A stretch of DNA of 64,000 nt from Durusdinium trenchii. Taxonomy: Eukaryota; Sar; Dinophyceae; Suessiales; Symbiodiniaceae. Position 1 is the first letter of the stretch; each line of letters begins with the position of its first letter. The notes below the pieces were generated by a model. The model saw nothing but the letters and a program-made list of their open reading frames with translations. It was not told the origin of the DNA and did not search any database. A program made the position numbers and the translations under genes. Below are positions 23,793-37,561 of the stretch, piece after piece. The stretch is from the NCBI GenBank assembly GCA_963970005.1, contig CAXAMN010023707.1, positions 1 to 64,000 of the forward strand, in the 5' to 3' direction.

Positions 23793-26700
23793 AAAACAGA
23801 TGCGTGATTCATGGAATGGAAGGAGCTTGGTCCCACAGCACTGACCCGTCCGGGCAGACTCCCACTCTGGTGGAAGCGGTCGGGGTCCGATCGGTGGGTT
23901 CCAGAACGCCGGAACTGGCTGGGTGTGTCTGTGGGGCTCGAGTGATCTGCGTTTCGATTGAAAAAAGCGATGATCCTGGGGACGTGGCAGGAAGTCGCAT
24001 TAGTTCTCGGGCCGAAAGGACGACATGCACAGTCCAACAGGTACCATCAAGCCATGTCTAATGCAAAAGCTTTAAAGGCACTTGGACACAAAACGCTGGT
24101 CACTGGAACATCTGGAGGAACCCAGGACTTAATTTTTCCACTTTGATTTCGATGTTGGGTATTTTGGGGCCATTGTTCTGGGATATGAGGGGAGTCTTTT
24201 TTTTTGCTCCCTTCTCCCAAAAGAATACAATCATCCCTAGTTGTTCAAGATGAATGCTATGCCAGGTGTGCTTGTCCTCACATTGCAGTTTCCAGGGCAG
24301 TTGATACTGCAAAAGCTGACGCTTGGGAGTATTGAAAGGGATTTGCTATAGGTTTGCACAAGAGTTTCTTTGTAGCAGGTTCTGAGGGTGGTCATTGTAG
24401 TTCCTTTTTGTTTTTGTCATCATTTGTTTTGATTTCTTCTTTTTTGTCATTTGGCTTTGTCATTTCATTCGTTAAATTTGTTGGTCTTTTTTGTATTAAT
24501 TGTCGTCGTTGTCATTCTTTTATTGGTAATTTTATCAGGATTCACCCAAACAAAGACAGGAACAAACAACATCATTGCCAGTTCCCAAAGTCTGCGGGAC
24601 AAGGACACTCCTAGACATATTCTGTGGACCAGGGCCTTTGTTGCAGTGTTGGCAGTTTTTGAAGCTTGTTCTTAAATGTTGTTCTTTTCGTTCACCCGCA
24701 GGAACCAATCAGGCGAGGTACTCAACAGGCTACATAGGAGTCCCACTCTCTTCTTTATATAAACGCACGCATCCTTGGGCTCCCGTTTACTTTTTTCATG
24801 GCCTTTGCTTCTTTACCTCTGACTTTCTCTTGTTTCTCCTCACTTGTATAAAGACTCCTTGTTTCCCACTTGGGAGAGCCCTTCCTCGGGTGCATTTGGC
24901 TGGAACCACATTTTTTCGAAGCTGATTTGTTTCTGATAGCATCATCCTGTTTGGGATCAGTTGCTTCGTTTCTACCAACAAATGTGTCGATGGCTGCCAT
25001 GCTTTCGGCTGGGATCCTTTCTTGAGTGCCGCGTACCTCGTTTCTACCAGCCCATTTTCAATATCCGAGGACTGGAAAGAGCGTGGCTGACCATAGCGAC
25101 CGGCTGAAGATGGAACCGGTTCCTCTGTGGCAGCGGCACATGCCTTTGCTTGGTGTTCAGGCACCACTGCATGTTCCAGCTCAACCTCATATTTTCAAGT
25201 TTGAAAGTATGCGGCGCATGCCACTCAGTTGCATTCTTGCCAAGTCCCGCTGTGATTTTTTTTTTTGCACAGCAGAACACCACACGGGGGGAAGGCCAAC
25301 AGCCTTCAAATTGCGCAGCCTCTGAGGTCCTTGCGAAAGACATCTTGCTGTTTCTGATGAGGGCTCGTCAGAAGCACGTAGGGCTGCCTTTGTGCATTCG
25401 ATCTTGATGTCAGCAAAGAAGCGCCAGCTGCACATTTTTGGCAATCATCGTGCCCATTGTCCCCTTGTGCTTAAGGTCAGTTGTGACGAAAACTTGCAAC
25501 GGGTTCAATTGTACAAGTTCAGGTGTGCCCTTGCTCTTTCTGTTGGGAAATTTCAATCATGTGCAGAAATGCTAAGTTTGAATTCTTATGTGCCGTGTAT
25601 GAAGTTGAGCCCCCAGCGACATAAGTGGAGACTGAGCATTTGGACCGTAGTGCACGATAGTGCATGATCAAAAAGGGGGCCCTCTGACAGGGCGAGCCAG
25701 CTGCCAGACGACATGGCTTGCCTTCGCAATCCAAGAGATGCATTCAGCCAGCTGGTTCGGAGGTCTTGTTTCTGTAAATGAGAGGTTTGCTCTTTCTGTT
25801 GTGAGATGAATTGGGGCAGAAATTCAAAACATCTTGGGTCAAAACTAAGCTAACTTGTTAGGCTGGCAGATGGATGACGAGCAAGCGCTGGCTATCAAAA
25901 ACACAGCCAGCAGTGTTTGCCGGGCCCGTGCCAGTGGTAGCCGGCGTCAAGCAATCAACTCTCAGCTCATTTGTGTCACGAGACGATGGAGCTTGCAACA
26001 ATTCGCTAAGATTAGAGAAGCCACGTTAGAAACGTGGAAATCCAACCAAGCGAAAGCCCTGACTGCCTCTTGCGCAGTCAGAAGACAAGCGAGCGAAGCG
26101 GGATCCTTACATGCCCTTTTCCAATATTTTGTAAACATCCAGTGAAAGACTTCAAGGCCTTCATATGGAAATCGCAGGGTGCAGGGTGCATGTCTGTAGC
26201 TACAATCATGGAACTTGCTGCTCACGTGCATCGAGCTTCTTGCCTTTCTGTCCGCCGGATGGACGATTCGCTGTGGCATCGAGCTTCACTTGACTATGTG
26301 TGGTTGGGTCCCCAGGTGTTGGTCGCGTTCGGACTCAGGCGAGCCGACTCAAGATCCAATCCCAAACGACTCAGCGACTCAGGTTTAAGGACGAAAGACG
26401 ATTCTTGAGACCGAGTTTGCGGTCTGAGACCGGGTTCGAAGAACGTCGCTGGTGATGTGAAGCGCCGGTTTTTTTGAAGCGAGAGGTGATGTGAAGAGCT
26501 CTATAACTAGCCACTCTGCAAGTGTTCTTGTCCGGAAGGGAATGGTGAAGATCGAAAGAAAGTCCAATCGAAGCTTTTCAGCGATCTTTTCGGCTCATCT
26601 TTGACCGAAAGACACACACCCTTTCGGCTCATTGAGGTGAACTTTGCATCTTCAGCGGTCTAACCAGTTCCCTTCCCGTCCTTGGCGTTCTTGGCGCGTC

Positions 26701-28554
26701 GGGGTCGGGTGGAGAAAACCGTAGCAGAACGTTGCAGGCATAGGCATAGGCATTGTCCGTCGCCAAACTGTGTCGTGCCATCTCTTGCTCAGGTACCTTC
26801 CGCAGGTACCAAGCGAGTAACTTGGGATTTGGGGTTACCAAGCTGTCACAAGCGTGGCCGGGCCCGCCAACAGCTCCATGTATTCGTAACACAGCTTTAG
26901 ATGCATTGCCTCAGCCAATGTGTTAATCTTTCTGCGAACGCATGATGAAGATGCCTGCTGCGGCAAAGGGCATCGACGCAGCGAAAACATCAGCTGACAG
27001 GGCAGGATCGGCAGGGTCTTTGTGGCGAACGTTGTGTTCGAGACATCAGCTTTAATTGTGTAGTGCTTGAGACCAAGCGAACAAGTGTTTGAGTTTTCTT
27101 GTGGTGTGGCCAAACGTCGCCCAGTGAATGCAGTTCAGATAGGTCGATCCGCACCTCGTCGCGCACTAGCCAGGTGGACTCCACATCACAAACTGCGAGA
27201 CTCTGTTGGACAAAGATCGATCGCTGCGAAAAACAGTGGAATTCTCGTCAGAATTCCCTCAAGGTCTGGACATGCGATGTTGCACCTCTCGAAAAGAAAC
27301 CTGAAGATGGAACACATGGTGCTCTTGAGGTATGTAAATGTTTCCCCTCTTCCATGATATTTCAGTTTCCATGCGTGTTGATTTCCACCGGTGAATTCCA
27401 AAGAGAATGATGCATGTTAGTGGCAGTGTCCAGACAGCAAGGGCATCCTTCTGTCGCCGTGCTGAACCGACGGATGAAGCTGAAAGCGGTGGTGCGGCGG
27501 CAACTGAAAGGTGATGACATGACACAGGCTCAGCTTGTTTTCTGCTTCGTGGCATGCGGAGTCATGTTGTCATGCTGAAAGGGGCAGTGTGTTCTTTCCA
27601 CCTTCCACCATTCCAGGATTTTGGCATGCGTACCTGTAAAGAAAGCGTGCAGTTGCAGGTACTTTCCCGACACAAACACTTCCCATTGTATAAGTCGTGT
27701 GCCTTTTGCATGGAGTGTGCACAGGTCCTAAGGAAGAATTGCTCCGGTGCTCTAAGGTGTTCCGATGTGTTTTCCTTCATCGAATTGGAACGAAGTCAAC
27801 AAAACACGCACCTTCCTACAAAGCTCTTGGCTCACCCGTCCGAAGTGACACACAAAAAGCCGCCGCTTTTTTCGTCCGCAGTTGTTTCTGTGGCGACAAT
27901 TGTTCAACGAACATCCCGACCCATTCCAGTTCGCGTCGGATGGCATGTCGACGTTGAGAAAGCTCAGAACGCCCCAGGGTTTTCGGGCTTCGCTCTCGAC
28001 TGCGTGTGATGGAGAGCCCACCTACTTTCATTGAGGCATTCGTCCGAAGAAGCTAGGCGACCACGCTGTGTGTAGCTTAGAAGCTGGGCCCCATGGTTTG
28101 ACCCTCGCTTGTTGACTTCAACAGGTTTGATGTGTGAAACTCAAACCGAGCTTTGATGCTTTTGGAGCTCTGCTGTGTCACCATGTAGAGATATTGAAGC
28201 ACAGGGGTGGTTGACCACCACGTGGTCAAAAGCGGGCATGCGGACCCCGCGGGTCTCCAGGAGCTGGCTGGCGGGTCTCCAAGTTCTCAAGAAGCTTGGC
28301 CGGAAGGTGGTGGTTTTAGTAAGCGATCCACCAACATCCGCAACGCAGCAGGGTGCCCACGACAGCTGTAGGTGTTCTCAGTTCTCCTGAAGACAGCGGT
28401 ATGAGATTCTGAGAGGAAAGGATTACATGGTGCCTGATTCCTCCAGGTGGTGCCAAGCTTTGAGCTTGGATGATATCAGTTTGTGCTTACATGAGGGTGG
28501 ACTTTGGGGTAAGGGTAAATACTCATCCTGTTGCAAGGTGCAGCTGCGAGACAC

Positions 28555-28581
28555 CCTCGTCTCGTGCTTGACGAGACGAGG
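28555..28581. repeat. Perfect 11-bp hairpin, 5-base loop
   Basis: The arms CCTCGTCTCGT and ACGAGACGAGG pair perfectly around GCTTG, in non-coding sequence of duplication copy B. Confidence 0.85.
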
Positions 28582-29983
28582 AGGATGCATGACCACGGCA
28601 AGCAGTTTGTTCATGCTCTCCATTCACCAGAGCTCTGTGAATGGCAGGAGTGCCACAACAAAGTGAACCTCTCATCTGGATCTTTGGAAATTCTGGGAGT
28701 GATGCATCCCATTGTTGTGACCTGTTCGCCATGCTGAAAAGTTCATCCGCGAGCGGCCAGTTTGGAAAGCATGTTTTGCGGCACTTGGATCGGCCGGCCC
28801 AGCGAGCCTTCTCAGCGAAAGGTGACAAGACCCACCAGAAAAAAGTGTTGTCTGACGGTCTGACACAAGGTTTCGCAGGAAGGAAGGGAACATGTGTACT
28901 CAGGTCCTCATGCTTTCCATGCTCACCAAACCCTGGTTCCGGGGAGCAGAGCACCAGAATGCTAGGGCGGCCAACGTCGTCACTGAGAGGGGGGTGTTAG
29001 GGCCAACGTCGCGAACTTGCGATGGCCAGCCCTTCTGGACTTTCTTCTGGTTGATGTTACTCTCTTGGGGCTTCTTCTGGCCCCCATTCTGCTCGGGTTG
29101 GAATCGCACGCGATTCAGTGCCAGGCTGAGGATTTGGAGAAATGAGTTTGATGAGTGGAGTTGGTCGCATTTTTTGAGACAAGATCCAAAGCCAGGTTAA
29201 AATAGGACACCGACCCACAAGTAGGTTAAATATTACAACTGACCAGAGCGGCTGCAGTCTTTCACATTCTTTGGAGCACTATGTGAGTACTTCAGCATGC
29301 TACGTGCACCTACTTTGCGGGAAGTTGCTGAGAGAGAACTGGACCAGCTGCTATTAATACATAGCGACTTCTTTCAACTTTGCTGTGCAGTGTCCAGATG
29401 TTAAAACTGACCCCAGAACTACATCGTCAGCACTGTCGACCTGAAGCCAATGAAGCCACTGAAGTCACTGAAGTCAGGTGGTGCTTAGATCCTCTCCACG
29501 TGAAGGTGCTCAGCCACAGAGAAAGCCATCGCCCAGAAAGAGTAACGACCAGTCATTGTCCGTCGTTCAGAATGACCAGTCCGTCGTGAGTCGTGCGTGG
29601 ATCGCCCATTCTCGGAGAGATCACTCCAAGTGACTGAGCCAGCTCCAAGTGTGTCCAATGACCAAGGCCGCCCGTCACTCTGACTGGTTTACAAGTCGGA
29701 AAATGATGGCAAGTCTAGTGCCTGGTTGATGCTTCAGCTAGATTCTAAGACACCCCAAGTCCATGCTTGGACCATGCTGATGCCAACAAGGCTGACAAGG
29801 CCGACAAGAACTGACAAGTGGTGGGCGGATGCCAGCTCATTTTTGGGATCCAACTAGATGTGATCTACCAGTCATTGGAGAGCGGTAGGTTCGTACAAAC
29901 TTGCAGGGTAGTGCAACGAACCTTATTAAGGTGCTTCCTCAGTCAGTCGTGCTTTTTTGAGCACCTAAACTATGGAAGTGCTG

Positions 29984-30290
29984 AGTTTCCGATGCTGCCT
30001 GGAGTAAAACTATCTGCTTGCTGTTCGAAGGTTCCAACATTGAGGGTGTATTGCACCTTGGCAGCATCAATTGAGGAACTGCTTGGTTTTTGGCATGCGA
30101 AGGTGTGTGGGCTACATGGGCTGAAGACCAAAACGACCGTGTCAAAAGGGAAGAGGCACAATGTGCAGCCAGAAAAGAAGGAATACATTCTGCGAATAGC
30201 AGAGTGTTCGAAGCTGCAAGCCGAAATCTCTTCAAAGAAGAGAGAGGTTCCGCGAAACATTTCGACACTAAGTCTAGAGCCTACAGTTTC
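29984..30290 (+). pseudogene. Duplicated segment open in both copies (copy B); family unknown
   Basis: This is the partner of 14626-14940. The + frame stays open beyond the block to 30447, and the - frame is open from 30527 to 29970. Downstream, GTTGAGAGCGTGAGATGC and TCCAAGTCCTTCGTCTTGA also match copy A (15013-15080). It may be a decayed exon, as for its partner. Confidence 0.3.
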
Positions 30291-33200
30291 CAAACGATGC
30301 GCCCTGTCCACTTTGCGGCGCTTTTCCCTCGATGGATTCCGGGCTTCGCCCCCGCTCGTTGAGAGCGTGAGATGCAAAGCTTCAGCGTCCTTCCAAGTCC
30401 TTCGTCTTGATCTGTTGCATCTTTTGGGAGCTAAGCCGACACTTTGACCCGATGGAGCTGATGCTCTTCCCAATCCCGACGACAGATCCAATCCGACACC
30501 GCCCTGTGGCGGCGTCGGCGTTGCCATGGGCGCCGCACCACAATCGGCCCTGGTAGGTGCGGTGTCTGTTCGATCTGCGGGCTCGGGCTGTGTGTGACAT
30601 TTGACCCGAGTGGCAGATCTAGTTCAGGCAGTTGGAAGAGAGTTGATGCAGGTGGAGCCGAAGATATTTCCTGATGAGTGCAGCCAAGCTATGCAGCATA
30701 GTGCAGGCGGTTCACCCCCAAGGAACCTGCAGCTTAGCACCTGCAGCTTCAGGTACCCTGCAGCTTGGCCTGAGTTGTTTCTTTTTTTCTGCGTTCGTGC
30801 AGAAGCAATCAATACATTCGCGACATTCACCGCTGCAAGCTAAAGTCTACTTTGCCGGGTGAGTTTGCCTCTCTGATGGGCACAGTGTTGTGGCAGGCTT
30901 GCAGTTAGCACTCGATTGACCCCAAAGCAAAGGTGACCCTGAGAAGCAAACATAGTAGTCCAAGTTTGAATCTGCATGATGACTCAAGCTTCTTGGAAGG
31001 CCTTGGAAGTGTTCAGGTCCTCATGGCCATGCCATCGTTGGCCGCGGCGGGGTTCAACCACCGACGAAGCAGAGTGTCCTTGTCGAAGAGCACAGACCTG
31101 TGTCTCTTGTCGTTGGGGTCTCCGTCGGCGGTGCGGGTAGAACGCCTGTCCTCTGTTTGTAAAGAATGTCTCGAAGATCTAGCCCTGATTCAACGCCCAG
31201 ATGGTGGAACGCCCAGATCACCACCGAAGCAGATTGTGGAACGCCCAGATCGCCGAAGCAGATCGGGGGCACTTTTCGGACATCACTTCGTGTGCAGATG
31301 GAACTGTGAAGAGATGTTTCGGCACTCACCCGAAAACTGGCTGCGCCGGCCAGGTTTCGGGCGTCAGCGAACCGAACTCGTTGGGTTTTTGCGTTCCTTT
31401 TGCATGAGCGGAACGGAGGGCGTTGATTTTTTCCGAGAACAGAGGTGGTGATGGTCATGGTTGGGCGAGATTTTGGGTGATGTTGGTCCTTTTGGTCGTG
31501 ATTTGGCGAGCCGTTTTTTCGTGCACCGGCTGTGACATGTCTTTGCGCTTTTGAGCAGGAAGCATAATGTCGGCCTGCCTCCACATATGCCAAAGGTTCT
31601 GTGTGGCTAGTACCTGCATGTTTCATGTATGCACATGCATTTCGAAGGTGCACTGTACTGTGGCTTTGAAGACTCACAGTTCAATGGCAGATGCTCCCTC
31701 CCAGGTGTCAGCTGTAGGCTGTGATGACATTAGTTTGTGCATACACCAGGGTGGACAACGTCAATTGTCCGCAGCCCAGCTGCCCAGCATCGCCCCACTG
31801 CGCAGCCGGCTGCTCCCATGCCGAAGTGAGCGGTTCCTTCGCGCTTAAGGTTTGAAACCGGTCTAAGAGCCTCACTGAGCAGAAAGGCACGTCGAACTCC
31901 GTCGGACGCCGCCGTGGAACTCATCGAACCGTTGGTTCGATCGGAGCTGCTGCGAGGCATCGGTCCGATGCATCCATGCCTCGCATGCCTGATGCATGCC
32001 TGATGGGCACGTCTACAAGTCGGAGAGCTCTTCTGCAAGGAGACAGGACAGGACCACCATCGAATCACTGGGTTTTACCAGCTTTCCACCATACACTCCG
32101 ACAACTAGATGCAGCAAGAACCTGTCCACTGTACGGAAGATTTTTAGCACGTCAGTGTACACTTTCCTCCGCCAAAGTGAAAGCCAAGCAAGCCGAGCTT
32201 CCACTAAGGCGCTGAAACCGCTTCACGAAAATCAAAGACCTTGCCAGGGGTATATTTGACTGCATTGAAACATGTTTTTTGATAATGGCACATTTCAGTT
32301 TTGGATTATCAACCAAAAAGTTGGCCCGACCAACTGGGTTTTGTGAAAAGGCTGTGAAAGGCTTCTCAAGACGATGCTCTTCGCTGCCCTCATGACATCT
32401 GAAGACGAAGCAGTCGTCGTTGGGATAGCCAGTTGTTGGTTTCGCAGCGTGTGAAGCAATCCGTGTAGCCCTCATTCGCTTAAAAGAGTCGAGATCACCA
32501 TGTTTTACCACATGTTAAACTCGGATGTCTTTCTTCAAGTGTGAGAAGCAAGAAAGGCTGATAACACGATGCATAACACCCAGGTGGCCTGTCAGGGTGT
32601 GTTTGCCGAACAAATCCCACCAAGGCAGGGCGGTTCATCAGCGCCTTGGCAGTTCCTGCAGCATCCGCAAGAATGAAGAGCTTGCGCAGAAGACCTTCCT
32701 AGCGAAGCCCAGATACTGCTCCAGCGTGCGTCGCGAGGGTCGGCATCTGAACGGAACGAGACAGCGGGTGGTGTGCCGCCGAATGTGAGACGATGGGTGC
32801 GACCCGGAGGACTCGCCGGCCTCCCTCCAACGCGAGGACTTGCGCATGTCGGAATTGGATGCATTTTGGAACAGGACGGAAGACCCTCAACCTTGAGGAA
32901 TGCTAGTCAACTTGACCTCCTCCTGACAGGAAGAAATCAGTTTGATACTCTTCTCCTTCTCTCCATGTCAATGGGAGCGCTTGGCAGTCCAAAAGCTCAA
33001 TAAGACCAACAAATGCTTTGCCATGATAAGCTGCTTCATGACTCAATGAGCCACAGGAGGGAGGAACAGTGGAGAGTTTTGCAATTCTGGTATAGTGAGG
33101 GCCATCAAGCGGCTTCTTTGTTGCACCATGCTTTTCAATCTGTTCGCTGCCCACGAAACCAAATGTTGTGTCTGCTGATTCGATCTCTACTTTTGCATTT

Positions 33201-33470
33201 ACAAAAGCCCGAGATATCAAGAGAAAGACAGAAGAATGCTGAGATGTCTCGGGCTTTTGGGTCTTTGAATTCCCAAAAGACTTGCTTCCACCCATCGGAT
33301 GGCATCCAGCTGAGCTGCTGAACTCATATGACCCGTCTTTGCCCATATGGGGATGGTGGAGCCCGACCCGACCCACCACGTCGGCGGGTGTCATCTCGAT
33401 CGTAGCGGGTCGACTGCCATGACCCACAGCCATGCTGAAGCTACTAGGAATAAGTGCATCGCTTCTAGTA

Positions 33471-33532
33471 ACAAGTGCCTTACTAGTAGTAACAAGAAGC
33501 TAGTAGAAACAAGTGCCTTACTAGTAGTAACA
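33471..33532. repeat. Two near-tandem copies of a 24-bp unit
   Basis: The word ACAAGTGCCTTACTAGTAGT followed by AACA occurs at 33471-33494 and 33509-33532, separated by a related AGAAGCTAGTAGAA spacer. It lies in non-coding sequence. Confidence 0.85.
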
Positions 33533-36500
33533 GGTGCCTGCCATATGACTGGGAGCTTGGAGAAAACCCATCCAGTCGACGCCACGGATGGAGTTTGGAG
33601 AATGAACACCGTCCACCGACGAACACCGTCCACGGCAGGAAGTCCCGGACGGACGGCCCAACTGAGGCCTTTTGGCGATGGCGAGGCACGGATGGACGCA
33701 CGTCGAGACAAGGTGAAAGAGCCATGTATAGGTAGCAGCTTGGCCGTCACTGGTTCATAAGGGTACTATCAGAGAAGACAAGGCATAGTTCTGCCGCAAT
33801 TTGGGTTGAACCGTGCGTTTCAGCAGCCAAAGACTGAAGACAAAAAGACTTGCCACTTGGTAAATCTTCTTTTGCTGCCCCAGGGCATAGTAGAAGCCCC
33901 GGTATCCTTACGCCGACGTAGACCACCAAAGAGTTTCAGCGAAGCGCGATGCTTTGACCAGACACCACATACCGAGAAAAGTGAGGTTCGGATGAGCGGC
34001 ATTCGCGAGGTCCTTGTGGCATGCACCCACAGGACGGATCAAAGGGTAGCCAAAGGGTGGTTGACTCAGAACTTTGATAGCATTGAGGAGGCGAGCCTAA
34101 TTGAGAATTGAGATTGCATTAGGCTAATTGAATTCAACACAAATAATCATGAATTGACCGCACACGCACGGCCTGCGGTGAACATAAGTGTACATGAGCT
34201 CCAGTGTAAGTGTTGAAATGACATCATTGTTCAAGAAGTTCGCAGTGAGCCTTGCAAATGCCTTTGAGAATCTTCAAAAGGGCTCACTACAACTTCACCA
34301 AGCCTCAATCAGGCTTGAGAATCTTCGCCCGAACCAGCCATTTCGTGGTATTCTTCGTGAGGCTCAATGTGCATTCTGCCAATGCTTGATTCTGGAGATC
34401 TTGTTTCAACCAAACGGGGAAGCACCACCTTTCCAGCGTTAGGTGATGTCTTTGCCCACGCGAAGGTCAGGTCATGTCCAAATCTGACGATGAACCCTTT
34501 CTGGCCCGGAGAAAGCCAATCAAACATTGAGATGAACAAGCGAACACACGACGCTATGCCTTTCAGTGGTTTGCTCTCTTCTTGTATCCGAAAGCCTATC
34601 CCTTTGCAAAACATTGTCACGTTTCAAGCTACAGAGTGCCCCTTTCTTTCATAAAGGACTTATTAGAACACTTACACACTTCACAGAGTCAATCTTTCCA
34701 TTGTGAAAGAGGGCACTAGTCCATCTTACCAAGTCGGTGTGCTAGTCGTCTCGGTAGATCCGCAGAGTGACTTGGAGCCGTGACTTATGTGACTTGCTGG
34801 TTGCGCTTTGCCAAGGAGAGTTTGTAGACATTGTGAGTTGCACAGGGCCAGGGCGGCGGAGGTGGACATGACTTGGTCATCCAAAGAGGTGAACGGACGT
34901 GTGGTGACCAGAGTGACCGAGATAGGACAAGCGCCTGGATCTGTGGTGGTGAAAGGAGAGAGACTGAAGTGAGACACCTAGAGAGTCTTCATTCAGAAAC
35001 GAAGCTGCTATATGCCCCTCTCACACTTCCTGACGTTTTGCAGCCTGCTCGCAGCCTGCTCACGGTGGCATCCAGCTGAAAACTGCCAGCTCGGTCGTTG
35101 GTCAAATGCCTCTTTGAATAGCCTTGAATCAACAGTGAAGCTGGGAGCTTGGCAGGACCTGGCAGAATCACGGGGTTCGGTGGTACGGTCCGTTTCTGCA
35201 CTAATTATGCAATCTCAACAATCCTCAGAGCCGGAGCTCTAGGCTGTAAGGGACCCCTGAATTCTGGCAAAGGCGAGTGGAGGAGAGAGGACGTCATCAC
35301 CATGCCGGCCGGCCACATGACCCAGTCTCTCCGCATCCAACCGGCCGTGGAAAGACGGCCACACCCGCCGTGGCTTCCAGTTGGCCGGCTTCCACCGGCC
35401 GTTGCTTCCTTCCACGAGGAGGAGGTGGGGGTTTTGCCTGAAGACCGAGGGATATGAGCCATCGCTCCTGGGGAGAATGAGCCACGTGGGGCGCTGCTAG
35501 GACGCCGACTTGACCGATCTTCGACAGCACCAGGCGCAGCGGGGCGCCCGGCTTGGGGACCGGTGCGGGGAGTGGGGCCGCGCTTGGAGTCGAGGCTTCA
35601 CTAGCTTGAAATGATGTCAGAGATGTGTCCTCCAAGTGCGAGACTTCCGGAAGACCATCTATGCCAATCCCTCTCTGCTAGGAAGGGAAGAGCTCTTTTG
35701 GAGAGCTTGGAATGCCGATCCGGTCGCTTGCTATGCCTGACCGCTGGAAGACTTGCCAGCCTTTGAGGCCACTTGCATGGGCGCAAGGTAAGAGCAGAAC
35801 ACTTTCAACATGCAGCTTTCCATGAGCGAAAAGCAACATCATTTGAGGCGGTGCTTGGAACAGGATGCATCTTTCTTGTGCGCAGTGAGAACTGCCACAT
35901 GTTGTGGGCCTCATCAAGGCTGTCCCACGCTTCTTAAGGAAAAACTAACTATGAGCCAAACACCATTCCAATGGTTCCGTCCTGCTCGTGAGCAAGGATG
36001 TGCTTCCGAGAATTCGCAGAGAAGGGCAAGTGTGATCAAGAAAGGACCGTGAACAAAAGTTTTGTTTTGCACAGAGTTGCCCCGCATCACAAACAGTTGT
36101 TCATGACGGCATCACAAAGACAGTTGTTCATGAGGCTGGTGATCAGAAGCCCAGCAGGGTTCGTTTTCTCAAATTCTCCACTTTGACTGTCTTCTCCACT
36201 TGGAGGGCGCTCAGATCTGATCCCATCAGTTCTACAGAAGCTCAATGCCCATGGTGTTTGGAGCACAGGTTGCGGCACTTGCTCGCTTTTGCCTGTTTGG
36301 AAGACACCCGGATCGAACAAATCCGGACTCTCACAGCAACAAGCTCGCTTCATTCCTTGAACAAGGATGCAGGATGCATGCTTCGGCAGGGCTCGCCATG
36401 CTGAACACACACTGAGCTCCGGTAGGTTGAAGCAAAGGATTCACGGGGGCGAAGTCATTTTAGATCGTTTCAGTGCCCACGAGCTGTTCATTTTGACTCT

Positions 36501-37489
36501 TTTTTTGCGAAGCCAGCGTCCCGTTGAAGCCAGGGCACTTGGCTGGGCGCTGGCTGGGCGCTGGGGGTGATGTCCTGGTCCAAGGATTCGGAGAAGTAGT
36601 CTGTGCCGTGGTAGGAAGAGTGTTGACTTGGAACCGACGGGATGGGTATCCGGGTATCCATAAATCCATCAAATCCTTGTGCCAGGCACCGTTCTGACTC
36701 ACCCGGGTTTCTCTTCTTCCTGGTGGTTCTCTTCTTCTGAATGCACTCAAGTTAAGACTGGAGGCATCACTTGTAGCTGCCGTAGCTTTTCGGAAGAAGA
36801 CGTGTCAGTCCTCTCTCTTCGGACATGCTGCAAGTTCTTCTACAAGTTTTTGATATGCATGTCAATGTGCCGTATGTCTCCCAATGAACTTCGTGGACGT
36901 GATCAAAGACACATTCCTTGGTCCACCGAAGAAGATGCTGCTTTGAATGCTTGGGATTCACTCGGACCTGCAATCCTCCATGAATCCTTCAAATAAGCTC
37001 CAGCCAAGGATCTACATGTCCACTCCCTCCGGTCCAACGTCCTGTCCGCACTGTGCGCCTCACACCAGGTCCGGTCCTCCGGGTGCTCCGGGTCCGGCGG
37101 AGCTGCCGGAGCCCAGCAGCGGCGATAGCGTCTCTGGAACATCTGGGTCTCTGGGACATCTACGAGCGAGTTTTCAAGAGCAAGTTAGAAAAGGAAAAAG
37201 GGGCCAGGCGCTTGGCGCTTGAGGGGGATGGACTTGGTGTGGTGGAGAGAAAGGTTATGAAAGGTTAGGCCCATTTGGCAGCATTTGAGCCGCGCAGCGG
37301 AAGATTTGCAGCTGCTTGGAGCCCGCGCCCTTTTTTATATAGCGGCTGTCGGAACGGCAACCGGCAACAGCATGAAGGAGCAATACCGATGTATCAATGT
37401 TTGCACAGAACAAGCACTACTGTAATTAAAACTGTGTCGAGCTTTGGGCAGGTTTGGGTGCACAGTATTCATTACATTTGGTACACTGT

Positions 37490-37504
37490 CCATTTTGGCT
37501 CAAG
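37490..37504 (+). other. Relic dinoflagellate spliced leader (DinoSL) 3' end
   Basis: CCATTTTGGCTCAAG is an exact match to the last 15 bases of the 22-base leader that dinoflagellates trans-splice onto mRNA 5' ends. It lies 58 bases upstream of the ATG at 37562. Genomic relics of this kind are the known mark of reverse-transcribed, trans-spliced mRNA. The next six bases (CCAAAA) turn it into an 8-bp palindrome with TTTTGGCT. Confidence 0.7.
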
Positions 37505-37561
37505 CCAAAAGTGGGACAGTGGAGTTTCTGTTCTGCTTAAGTTTTGCTGTGTTTGCTGTGG

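Larger units (their letters stand above)
22500..28450. other. Gene-free stretch between the two duplication copies
   Basis: No coding region is recognised. It contains a perfect 14-bp hairpin at 23044-23075, a CT microsatellite at 23778-23792 and a T-rich tract with repeated TTTGTCAT words at about 24405-24520. The tail from about 23.1 kb may be diverged sequence matching 8.1 kb onward. Confidence 0.5.
28450..37030. repeat. Copy B of the tandem segmental duplication
   Basis: This is the right-hand partner of the 13.3-22.5 kb block. Similarity ends sharply near 37030, after TCTACATGTCCACTCC, which matches 22495. About 460 bases further on is the spliced-leader relic that opens the composite retroelement. 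No intact gene is visible. The 36745-37030 part is about 95% identical to copy A, whereas most of the remainder is much more diverged, so conservation along the unit is uneven. Confidence 0.75.

Noticed and set aside
31054-31677. 207-codon minus-strand ORF in duplication copy B
   Set aside because: No motif, no counterpart in copy A and random-like composition.
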